The position numbers were made by a program, and so were the translations under genes. Below the pieces are notes generated by a model. It was given only the letters and a program-made list of their open reading frames with translations, did not search any database and was not told the origin of the DNA. 64,000 nucleotides of DNA from Hydrogenedens sp964549105 (GTDB lineage: Bacteria > Hydrogenedentota > Hydrogenedentia > Hydrogenedentales > Hydrogenedentaceae), in assembly GCA_964549105.1 (NCBI GenBank), contig CAZJTZ010000016.1, positions 1-64,000 of the forward strand. The letters are read 5' to 3'. Positions 52,155-60,216 of this stretch are shown in pieces (within the stretch, counting starts at the first letter, position 1; each line of letters begins with the position of its first letter).

Positions 52155-53375
52155 ATGAAAGAAGTAAAAATAAAAAATGGAAATGATAGGTTTTTAATTT
52201 TATTATACATAGTTTTTGTTTTATTCTTCTTTCAATCCAATTGTCTATTTGCGACAGAAGGGGTATTCGTTCTGGGTAATGATACTTATCAATTAGGTAG
52301 AGCATCCAGTGGAATTGCAAGCCCTCGAAGTGCATACTGGGCTTATATGAACCCTGCAAGTATAGTGGATTTGGAAAAAAGATTAGATTTGAATTGGTAT
52401 GTTGTAAAAACAAAAATAGAATTGGAACCCCGAGGTATTATAGGTAATCGTTTTGAATCATTAGAATCCGAAGGTTGGTTTAACATCCCTTCCGGTGGAA
52501 TGATTATCCCTTTAGAAAAAGGGACACTGGGCTTTGGTTTATATCCCAATAGTGGGACAGGAGTAGATTATTCTGCTTCACGAAATTTATTATCCAGACC
52601 CTTTAATGGAGACAGAAGATTATTCTATCAACATGTGCGATTAGACATTGCTTATGCGTATAAATTCGATAATGATTGGGCTGTGGGTTTTGGTATTCAG
52701 GGTTCCATTTCTCGATTTAAAACAGACCACATTACATTAAATTTGTTACCTACGCAGGGAGATTTTGAATGGGATAATGCTCTTGGTGCAGGGTTTAATG
52801 TCGGTGTCTATAAAAAATGGGATAAATTTGCTCTGGGTGCTACATATACATCAAGACATTGGACAGAAAGATTTCATAAGTATGAAGATTTACTAACATA
52901 TCCCCTTGACCAGCCACAAATGATTAATGCAGGTATTGCTTATGATTTTACAAATAAACTAACATTGACTCTCGATTTCAAGTGGATAAATTGGAAAGGA
53001 ATACCTTTCTATGGAAGAAATCTTTTAGATGGCGGTTTTAACTGGGTCAATCAATTTTGCACAAAAGTAGGTCTTGAATATCGTATTAACGAAAAAACAA
53101 GAATTATGTGTGGTTATAGTCATGGAAACTCTCCTGTAACAGAAGACCATGTATTTTTGGCAGGGTTAGTCCCTGTCTTAGCCGAGGACCATTTTACCGT
53201 AGGTGTGTCAAGAAAGATTAGTGCAAATGATGAAATTACGGCTGCGGGTGTGTATTGTTTTAAAAATAAATTAGAAGACACAGGGCGGGGTGATTTATTA
53301 TCCCATTTAGGGAAAGGGACTGAATTAGAAACCGGTGGCTTTTCTTTTGCTTTAGGATATACCCACTACTTTTAA
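52155..53375 (+). CDS. outer-membrane FadL/OmpP1-type transport protein
   Basis: 406 residues. A signal sequence (about 18-37, ending near 'LFATEG') is followed by 'LGRASSGIASPRSAYWAYMN', the plug-domain pattern of OmpP1/FadL proteins (normally '...NPA', present here just after). The rest is beta-barrel-like with alternating aromatic strands such as 'FALGATYTSRHW' and 'LTLTLDFKWINWKG', ending in aromatic Tyr-Phe as outer-membrane barrels do. The family imports hydrophobic compounds such as fatty acids or toluene. The substrate is unknown. It stands alone; the next genes are efflux genes on the same strand. Confidence 0.88.
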   Translation: MKEVKIKNGNDRFLILLYIVFVLFFFQSNCLFATEGVFVLGNDTYQLGRASSGIASPRSAYWAYMNPASIVDLEKRLDLNWYVVKTKIELEPRGIIGNRFESLESEGWFNIPSGGMIIPLEKGTLGFGLYPNSGTGVDYSASRNLLSRPFNGDRRLFYQHVRLDIAYAYKFDNDWAVGFGIQGSISRFKTDHITLNLLPTQGDFEWDNALGAGFNVGVYKKWDKFALGATYTSRHWTERFHKYEDLLTYPLDQPQMINAGIAYDFTNKLTLTLDFKWINWKGIPFYGRNLLDGGFNWVNQFCTKVGLEYRINEKTRIMCGYSHGNSPVTEDHVFLAGLVPVLAEDHFTVGVSRKISANDEITAAGVYCFKNKLEDTGRGDLLSHLGKGTELETGGFSFALGYTHYF

Positions 53376-53405
53376 ATTGATATTCTTATCAAAACAATCA
53401 ATTTT

Positions 53406-53474
53406 GTCATTTCTAATCCCTCTTCTGTCATTTCGATTACCCCTTTTCATTTCGAATGTAGCGAGAGATATTCC
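53406..53474. repeat. three degenerate 'GTCATTTCGA' repeat units
   Basis: GTCATTTCTAATCCC, GTCATTTCGATTACC and TCATTTCGAATGTAGCG follow each other at roughly 20-base steps, the last one extended by AGAGATATTCC. They look like decayed tandem copies of the same dispersed element as at 4296-4325. Confidence 0.4.
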
Positions 53475-53529
53475 CCTTTATTTTTTAGCGGACAAAGTGA
53501 TGTCTCAGTATAAAAAATAATTAAAAATT

Positions 53530-53568
53530 AAACATTTGTTTGACTTAAACAAATGTTTGTAACATAAT
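53530..53568 (+). promoter_or_regulatory. distal promoter with overlapping palindromic operator (efflux regulator)
   Basis: TTGACT (53540-53545), 17 bases, CATAAT (53563-53568). The spacer contains AAACAAATGTTT (53547-53558), and its exact reverse complement AAACATTTGTTT lies just upstream (53530-53541), giving a long inverted repeat across the -35 box. The arrangement fits TetR-type repression. Nearly identical spacer sequence recurs in the proximal promoter. Confidence 0.6.
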
Positions 53569-53666
53569 TATTGAAAATTAGGTAATTATTTTATAAAATT
53601 ATTGATAATATAGATTTTATGTATTTTTCTCTAAAATTTCGGCATGTAATACTATAAAACGGTCAT

Positions 53667-53695
53667 TTGACTTAAACAAATGTTTATGATATAAT
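53667..53695 (+). promoter_or_regulatory. proximal promoter with operator copy, upstream of the TetR gene
   Basis: TTGACT (53667-53672), 17 bases, consensus TATAAT (53690-53695). The spacer repeats TTGACTTAAACAAATGTTT from the distal promoter, with the 12-mer AAACAAATGTTT at 53674-53685. A transcript would start near 53702, which leaves the TTG at 53710 too close to the 5' end and favours the GTG at 53740 as start codon. Autoregulation by the TetR product is inferred. Confidence 0.65.
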
Positions 53696-53739
53696 AAAAA
53701 AGCTTTTACTTGAAAATAAGATTTTTTAGGGCAAAAACT

Positions 53740-54417
53740 GTGGAAATAGAAGAAACAAAACAGGAATGGTCTGGAAAACGATTAGAACTAATAGAGACAG
53801 CAGGTCAACTTTTTGCTGATTTTGGTGTCAACGGAGTATCAATCAGAGATATTGCAGAGAAGTGTGGTGTGAATGTTGCCGCTGTAAATTATTACTTTGG
53901 CTCAAAAGAAAATTTGTGTATGGAAACACTTCGTTATGTTGCATGGCAAGTTCGTTGTCAATTTACAAAAAAAATTTTAGAAGACCCCACCATTGATTAT
54001 AGTTCTATGAAGGTATGTCGAGAAATAATCAAAAGTTTAGTAGAGGAAAGGGTTCAAAATTACCTTTCCGATAAATATCCTATGTGGTATTCAAAATTAT
54101 TTCTCCGAAGCCTTGTAGAACCACCTTTACGGTTTGAAAATGTAGTGTTTCAAAATTTTATTCCTGAACTTAACGCTCTGGTTGAGGTCCTCTCCCGTTG
54201 TGCACCACAAAAATCGAGAGAAAAGTGTATGTTTCTATCTTTTTCTATTCTTGGTGAGATTTCTTTTTATGTGTTTGCAGAACCGGGTATTAAAATAGTG
54301 TTAAATTTAACTGAAAAATATCCTCCTGCTTTTTTACAGCAACTTCAATGCCATATTATAAGTCTTATATTAAAAGGGTTAGACTTAAAAGAGGAAAAAA
54401 ATTTATATGAAGCATAA
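53740..54417 (+). CDS. TetR/AcrR-family transcriptional regulator (CecR-like)
   Basis: About 225 residues from the GTG at 53740, which has TAGGG eight bases upstream; a TTG ten codons earlier lacks a ribosome binding site and lies almost at the predicted transcript start. The N-terminal TetR helix-turn-helix reads 'IRDIAEKCGVNVAAVNYYFG'. The C-terminal ligand domain ('RVQNYLSDKYPMWYSKLFLR') resembles CecR/YbiH regulators of drug efflux. It most likely represses the operon through the AAACAAATGTTT sites upstream. Its 3' end overlaps the TolC-type gene by 11 bases. Confidence 0.88.
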   Translation: MEIEETKQEWSGKRLELIETAGQLFADFGVNGVSIRDIAEKCGVNVAAVNYYFGSKENLCMETLRYVAWQVRCQFTKKILEDPTIDYSSMKVCREIIKSLVEERVQNYLSDKYPMWYSKLFLRSLVEPPLRFENVVFQNFIPELNALVEVLSRCAPQKSREKCMFLSFSILGEISFYVFAEPGIKIVLNLTEKYPPAFLQQLQCHIISLILKGLDLKEEKNLYEA

Positions 54418-55891
54418 GAAAGAAAAGAATATGATAGTTTATTTTTTTAATTTTTTTAAGAGCAAAGGTTATATATTATTTGTTCTGCCACTGATTTTCC
54501 CCCTTTCCTTTTCGTGCGTCCATAAAAACCCGGAAGTATTTAGGGAAGAGTCTATAAATGAGTTACAAAAGGAATTGGAGGGTCGAGTTCCAGAAAAAGT
54601 TAAATCGGAGCAGGAACTGACATTGGACGAGTGTATTCAAATTGCCCTGCAGAATAATGCACAGGTAAAAATAGCAGAAATAGAGCGAAAGATTGCGCGT
54701 TTAGAGAAAAACATTGCCTTTTCAAACTTTCTACCGCAAGTTACATCCGATTTTCAAGTAATGTCTTATGACCGGGCACCCAAGGTTAGTATGGGATTTA
54801 TCTCTACCTCTATGCAGGATAAGACAACCCGAATAGTAGATGCCCAATTGCAAATGCCTATCTTTGCACCAGCGACCTGGTTCATATACGATTTACGACA
54901 GAAAGGTGTAGATGTAAGTAATCTTGTAAAAGATTATACCTGCCAAATGATTGCTCTGCAAACAACAGCCCTGTTTTTCCAACTATCTGCACTCGAAAAT
55001 ATGGAAAAATCATTGCAGTTACAATTAGACGCTGCAAATAAGTTGGTTGAACAAATGAACCATTTCTACGATGAAGGATTAATTACTCAATCGCAGAAAG
55101 AACAAACCATTTTATTAAAACAGTCGAAAGAAAGAGACCTGGCACAGTGTCGAGACGAAATTATTTCTACAAAAGCACAATTAAATACAGTATTGGGAAT
55201 TTCGCCACTTGAAAAAATAAAGGTAGCAAAAGATACACCTGTCCCAACTATTGACAAAAGTTTAGAAGATTTAATTTTAGGTGCGTTAAAGAGCCATCCC
55301 CAGATATTTTTAGCAGACCAGAAGATATTGGCAAGCGAAGATGAGATTCGTCTTGCAATAACGAACTTCCTGCCTGTGATTGGTGGCTTTTCACAATGGC
55401 AATATACATCAAGCACAAAATCACTTTATTCACAATCTGTAGTATCAGGTTTACAGGGGATATTATCACTATTTAGCGGTTTTGCTAATATAAATCAATA
55501 TAGAATAGCAAAGGCAAGTAGAGGAAAGGCTTTTTTGGAGAGGGAAGATACTTCTCTATCGCTTATGTCAGGAGTAGTAAGGGCAAAATCGAACTGGGAG
55601 CAAGCAAAGGAAGACTTAAAATTAGCAGAACAGGCTTTTACTTATTATAAAGAAAAGTTTAGAGAAGCCAACGAGAAATGGAATGAGGGCATGATTACCG
55701 AAGCAGATATTGTTTCTGTTCAGGCAGAACTGGGCACTGCTGAAATAAACCTTATAAATGCCCAGATACAAGAACAACTTGCGTTAGCGTCCTTATGGAA
55801 TTCTACAGGAAAAACATATATGGGAAATTCAATTTATTATGAACCTACAAAAGATACAAATAACAACAAGGAGAAATCCGCAAATGAATAG
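54407..55891 (+). CDS. TolC-family outer-membrane efflux protein
   Basis: 494 residues. A hydrophobic signal with a lipobox-like 'PLSFSC' (Cys near 37) suggests an outer-membrane lipoprotein like OprM. Two outer-membrane-factor repeats follow (about 65-260 and 280-475), each opening with helical motifs: 'LTLDECIQIALQNNAQVKIA' and 'DLILGALKSHPQIFLADQKI'. It would form the exit duct of the tripartite pump. Internal ATG codons at residue 9 give an alternative start with AAGAAAAG upstream. It overlaps the regulator upstream and the adaptor gene downstream. Confidence 0.9.
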   Translation: MKHKKEKNMIVYFFNFFKSKGYILFVLPLIFPLSFSCVHKNPEVFREESINELQKELEGRVPEKVKSEQELTLDECIQIALQNNAQVKIAEIERKIARLEKNIAFSNFLPQVTSDFQVMSYDRAPKVSMGFISTSMQDKTTRIVDAQLQMPIFAPATWFIYDLRQKGVDVSNLVKDYTCQMIALQTTALFFQLSALENMEKSLQLQLDAANKLVEQMNHFYDEGLITQSQKEQTILLKQSKERDLAQCRDEIISTKAQLNTVLGISPLEKIKVAKDTPVPTIDKSLEDLILGALKSHPQIFLADQKILASEDEIRLAITNFLPVIGGFSQWQYTSSTKSLYSQSVVSGLQGILSLFSGFANINQYRIAKASRGKAFLEREDTSLSLMSGVVRAKSNWEQAKEDLKLAEQAFTYYKEKFREANEKWNEGMITEADIVSVQAELGTAEINLINAQIQEQLALASLWNSTGKTYMGNSIYYEPTKDTNNNKEKSANE

Positions 55892-57092
55892 GTCTAAAAC
55901 AGGAAAAATATTCTACTTTTTTACTATTACACTATTAACTATAACCAGTTTGAGTTGTAGCAGCAAAGGTGTAAATGCACAGGGAAAAAAAGGTGATACG
56001 GCAAAAAAAGAGGAAGCCTTGCAAACCTTTCCTGTCAGGGTTATAAAGGCTCAGAAGAGATTGTTCTTAAGAACGGTAGATGCACAAGGGTCAATAGATA
56101 CTAAAGAGCATGCTGTTGTTTCTGCAAGAATAGGTGGTGTTCTTACAGACCTATTTGTAGATGAAGGAGATGTCGTAGTTGCAAATCAGACACCTCTATT
56201 CCAGATTGATAAAGCCAATGTCGAGCAAGCAGTCGAAATCTCTAAACAGGACCTGGCTGTGGCACAAAGTGTTATTCTGGAAGCAGATGCCAATTTAGCG
56301 AATATGCAGGCTCAGTTTGATAAAGCCAAAGTAGATTATGAAAGATTTCAAAGACTTTTAGAGAAAAAGGCTGTATCCAAAGATGCCTATGAACTTCAAG
56401 AAACAAGATATAAAGCGGCAAAAGCAGGATTAGACCATGCGTTAGCCGTCTGTCAATTATCAAAAGACCAATTAAAAAAGGCGGAACATGCCCTAAAAAT
56501 AGCGGAAAAGAATTTATCAGATTCCCTGGTATATGCCCCAATATCTGGAAGTATAAGTTATAAATATGTAGAACAAAACGAGTATGTTAGTGGTGGTAAA
56601 CCCATAGTGAAAATTGACAACCCTGATGTTCTAGAAATGTCAGTATTCTTACCGTCAGATTACTACCCTTACATCAAAGTAAATGAAACAAAATTGAGAA
56701 TATCTACATTGACAAGTGAAATTGGGACTTTTGCTGTAACATATAAAAGTCCAACAATTCTACCTAATTTACGGACATTTGAAGTAAAAGCAATTATAGA
56801 TAAAGGGAATGAGTATGCGGTTGCAGGTGCAATGGTTCAGGTCTCCGCAATGCTTGACCAACGCGAGAACATAGGTGTCTTAAAACAGTGTGTTGCCACA
56901 CTGGCAGGGGAAAAGTATATATTCAAAGTAGTTGATAGTAAAGCAGTAAGGACTGTAGTCGAGCCGGGTTTTGATACAGAAGGTTGGGTTGAAATAGTTA
57001 AGGGAGAACTAACGGAAGGTGATATGGTAATTAGCATGGGGCAAACCTTCATAAAAGATGGACAGCCCGTTCAGGTTTTGGAGGAAAATTAA
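55884..57092 (+). CDS. RND efflux periplasmic adaptor (MFP/HlyD family)
   Basis: 402 residues from the ATG at 55884, chosen because AAGGAG precedes it and a lipoprotein signal begins there ('ITLLTITSLSC', Cys near 25). The lipoyl-like half motif 'VDEGDVVVANQTPLFQID' and its partner 'LVYAPISGSISYKYVEQNEY' flank an alpha-helical hairpin (about 95-185), followed by beta-barrel and membrane-proximal domains. It links the RND pump to the TolC-type duct. The start overlaps the TolC gene by eight bases and the stop is two bases from the pump gene. Confidence 0.92.
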   Translation: MNRSKTGKIFYFFTITLLTITSLSCSSKGVNAQGKKGDTAKKEEALQTFPVRVIKAQKRLFLRTVDAQGSIDTKEHAVVSARIGGVLTDLFVDEGDVVVANQTPLFQIDKANVEQAVEISKQDLAVAQSVILEADANLANMQAQFDKAKVDYERFQRLLEKKAVSKDAYELQETRYKAAKAGLDHALAVCQLSKDQLKKAEHALKIAEKNLSDSLVYAPISGSISYKYVEQNEYVSGGKPIVKIDNPDVLEMSVFLPSDYYPYIKVNETKLRISTLTSEIGTFAVTYKSPTILPNLRTFEVKAIIDKGNEYAVAGAMVQVSAMLDQRENIGVLKQCVATLAGEKYIFKVVDSKAVRTVVEPGFDTEGWVEIVKGELTEGDMVISMGQTFIKDGQPVQVLEEN

Positions 57093-57094
57093 TA

Positions 57095-60000
57095 ATGAAT
57101 CTCATAGAATTATCAGTTAAAAGACCGGTTGCGATGTCCTGTCTATTTATAGGACTTACTTTCTTAGGGATAGACGCATATTATAGCATGGGTTTGGAGT
57201 TTTTCCCAAACATTGATGTTCCTTATGTAACTGTCATAACTGTATATCCAGGGGCAAGTCCAGAAGAAATAGAAACAGATATTGCACGAAGAATAGAAGA
57301 TGGAGTCCTTACGATTGAAGGATTAAAGCATGTGTCCTCAACATGTATGGAAAATGTATGTCAGACCTTTCTCGAGTTTGAGTTGACAGTAGATGTAGAT
57401 GTTGCTGCTTATGATGTTCGCGAGAAAATAAACCTAATACAGAACGACTTCCCGGAAGACGCAGAAGACCCCCAGATAATGAAGTTTGACACCAATGTTA
57501 TTCCCATTGTAGACCTGGCTTTAACCGGAGATGTCGGGGTTGGCGAACTTTATGACTATGCAGATAATGAATTGAGAGATAGATTAACTACTATTCAAGG
57601 TGTAGCCAATGTCGAATTAGTAGGTGGTGCGGAGAGGGAAGTCCATGTCTTATTGGATAGAAAGAAACTCGCTGCACGCGGATTAACATCTATGGATGTA
57701 ATAAGTGCAATTCAACAGGGTGTTAAACTCATTCCAGCAGGAAGGGTAAAAGAAAAAGGTCTGGAATATTCTGTAAAGTATGATGCTGAATATCATGAGG
57801 TAGAAGCATTAAAAACATTACCTATTAAGGCACAGGATGGTTCTCGCTGTTATATCAAAGATGTTGGAAGAGTAACCTTTAGCAATGAGGAATTACGGCA
57901 ATCTGCGTATGTAGATGGCAAACCCTGCATTGCAATTCAGGTGTTAAAACGGGCAGAAGCAAATCCTGTTCAAGTAGTAGATGCTGTTCAAAGTGAGATT
58001 GAAAATATTCGTTCATTTTTACCACCGGGTATGGATTTAGTCTGGATAAATGATGATGCTATTTTTATCAGAGCAAGTATTAACGATACCATAACTAACA
58101 TTATTCAGGGTATTATACTTACAGCAGTAATCCTTTTTCTCTTTTTATACAATATAAGATTGACTTTTATTGTTGCTATCACCATGCCACTGACAATTAT
58201 TATTGGATTATTTTTCATAAGTGTTTTGGGATATACAATAAATGTCATTACACTGATGTCTATGGGGCTTTCTGTCGGTATACTTGTAACAAATTCAATT
58301 GTAGTGTTAGAAAGTATCATGACTGAGTTCAACAAAACTCATGACCCCAAAGAAGCAGCAATAAAAGGGGCAAGTGGCGTTTTTATCGCAGTGGCAGGAA
58401 GTGCAGGAACAAATCTGGTAGTACTATTTCCTATTGCAGTTATGGGTTCCCATGTAGGGATGATTTTAGCCCCCTTTGCATGGACGATGATTATTCTGAC
58501 AGCCGTATCATTATTTATTTCGTTCACTTTAACCCCTATTCTTGCTTCAATTCTCCTTAAATCCACTCAGAAGCATAGATTGTTATCTCGCATCGAGCAA
58601 GTATTTAATAAAGGTCTGGATTTCGTTAGAAGAGGTTATGTCAGATTATTAAGATTTTTTGAACATAGACGCTATGCCGCCACAATATTTGTAATTTTAG
58701 TTGTTGCTATTTTTATTCATTGTCTTACATTAGTTCCTAAAATGGGCTTTGGCTTTTTTGAAGATGCTGACCGTGGCACTCTGTTTATAAGACTTGAATA
58801 TCCTACCCACTATAACCTGAATAATACCATTAGTAGAGTAAAGGAAATAGAAGAAAAAGTTAAAAATTTGCCGCACCTACGACATGTGGTAACAACCGTT
58901 GGAAAGGTCCAGGGTGTTTTGGGTATGAGTTCTGAAGGTGTGTATCTTGCTCAAATACTACTTGTATTTACACAGAAAACAGAAAGACCTGATATGTTAG
59001 TTTTCGATATAAGGGAACAGGTTGAAGATATGCTCAAAGACCATCTTGATTCTCTACACCGTGTTACAATTCCCGGTGGGACTGGCGGGGAAATGGTGTC
59101 TATTCAACTGGAAATCTCAGGCGAGAATAGAGATGAACTTCAAAATATAGTAACAAGATTAGGTGACCATGCAAAGAATTTGGATATACTTACAGATATT
59201 GATACCAGCGTTAGATTGGGTAGACCTGAATTAAGAATATACCCTAATAAACCATTACTTGCCGATTTAAACTTCTCTCCATTAATTTTAGGAATGCTTT
59301 TGCGTGGAAACCTTGAAGGTATTACTGCGGGAACCTACAAGGAAGAAGGTAGAAACTATGATATCGTAGTCAAGTTTGAAGAAGAAGAAGGCAAAAATCA
59401 AGTTGAAAACTTTTTACTTCCAGGTGTGCCAGGAAACCCTGTGAATTTAACTGCTGTGGCTAATATAAAAGAAGATGTTGCTCCTGTCACAGTTTTAAGG
59501 AAAGATAAAAGACGGGTGGAGAAGTTGTTTGCAGGTGTGGTTCATAAACAGCCATTAGGGACCGCTATAAATGAATTAAAGGATGTAATAGATAAATATG
59601 GTCAATTACCTCAAGGATACAACTATTTCTTTGCTGGAATACCCGAAATTATGGCAGAAGCACAGCAAGAATTTGCACGGGCGGGTTTGATAGCTTTGGT
59701 GCTGATTATACTTGTTCTAGCCGCACTACTTGAATCCTTTAAACAACCTTTCTTTATATTGATAACCTTGCCGTTAGGGTTAATAGGTGTAATCTGGGCA
59801 TTGTATCTTACTGGTTTTTCATTATCTATGTTTGTTTTACTCGGGCTTGTTATGTTGTCAGGGATTGTAGTAAATAACGCCATTCTTATTATAGATGAAT
59901 TAAATCAAATTGTGGCTGCTGGCAATGTTCCAAGACACAAAGCAATGATAAAAGCAGCAGCAGACCAGTTAAGACCTATTATAATGATTACCATTGCTGC

Positions 60001-60193
60001 CTTTGGTGGTATGCTCCCATTAGCAATAGGAACAGGACTTGGAAGTGAAATGCGAGTTGATTTGGGTATTTCAAGCATAGGCGGTATTGTTATTAGTGGT
60101 GTTTTAACCCTTATTGTTATACCTATTGTATATGATATGTTTACTCGTGGTAAATTAGAAGGAAAAGAAGATATTAATATTAACAACAAATAA
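57095..60193 (+). CDS. RND-family inner-membrane efflux transporter (AcrB-like) with altered proton relay
   Basis: 1032 residues with the 12-helix, two-repeat RND layout. 'GLEFFPNIDVPYVTVITVYP' opens the first porter domain; 'YPGASPEEIE' and 'GVANVELVGG' are typical of the HAE1/AcrB group. In helix 4 the family's Asp-Asp (AcrB D407/D408, 'GLLVDDAIVVVE') is Thr-Asn here (T399, N400 in 'GILVTNSIVVLE'). In helix 10 the Lys (AcrB K940, 'SAKNAILIVE') is Asn (N927 in 'VVNNAILIID'). The residues that carry protons in AcrB are therefore missing, so a different coupling ion or mode must be considered. Downstream of its adaptor by two bases. Confidence 0.92.
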   Translation: MNLIELSVKRPVAMSCLFIGLTFLGIDAYYSMGLEFFPNIDVPYVTVITVYPGASPEEIETDIARRIEDGVLTIEGLKHVSSTCMENVCQTFLEFELTVDVDVAAYDVREKINLIQNDFPEDAEDPQIMKFDTNVIPIVDLALTGDVGVGELYDYADNELRDRLTTIQGVANVELVGGAEREVHVLLDRKKLAARGLTSMDVISAIQQGVKLIPAGRVKEKGLEYSVKYDAEYHEVEALKTLPIKAQDGSRCYIKDVGRVTFSNEELRQSAYVDGKPCIAIQVLKRAEANPVQVVDAVQSEIENIRSFLPPGMDLVWINDDAIFIRASINDTITNIIQGIILTAVILFLFLYNIRLTFIVAITMPLTIIIGLFFISVLGYTINVITLMSMGLSVGILVTNSIVVLESIMTEFNKTHDPKEAAIKGASGVFIAVAGSAGTNLVVLFPIAVMGSHVGMILAPFAWTMIILTAVSLFISFTLTPILASILLKSTQKHRLLSRIEQVFNKGLDFVRRGYVRLLRFFEHRRYAATIFVILVVAIFIHCLTLVPKMGFGFFEDADRGTLFIRLEYPTHYNLNNTISRVKEIEEKVKNLPHLRHVVTTVGKVQGVLGMSSEGVYLAQILLVFTQKTERPDMLVFDIREQVEDMLKDHLDSLHRVTIPGGTGGEMVSIQLEISGENRDELQNIVTRLGDHAKNLDILTDIDTSVRLGRPELRIYPNKPLLADLNFSPLILGMLLRGNLEGITAGTYKEEGRNYDIVVKFEEEEGKNQVENFLLPGVPGNPVNLTAVANIKEDVAPVTVLRKDKRRVEKLFAGVVHKQPLGTAINELKDVIDKYGQLPQGYNYFFAGIPEIMAEAQQEFARAGLIALVLIILVLAALLESFKQPFFILITLPLGLIGVIWALYLTGFSLSMFVLLGLVMLSGIVVNNAILIIDELNQIVAAGNVPRHKAMIKAAADQLRPIIMITIAAFGGMLPLAIGTGLGSEMRVDLGISSIGGIVISGVLTLIVIPIVYDMFTRGKLEGKEDININNK

Positions 60194-60216
60194 CAAAGAT
60201 TTCTGATAAACGGCTA

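Noticed and set aside
53710..53739. TTG start of the TetR gene
   Set aside because: It lies about eight bases after the predicted transcript start and lacks a ribosome binding site; the GTG at 53740 has TAGGG.
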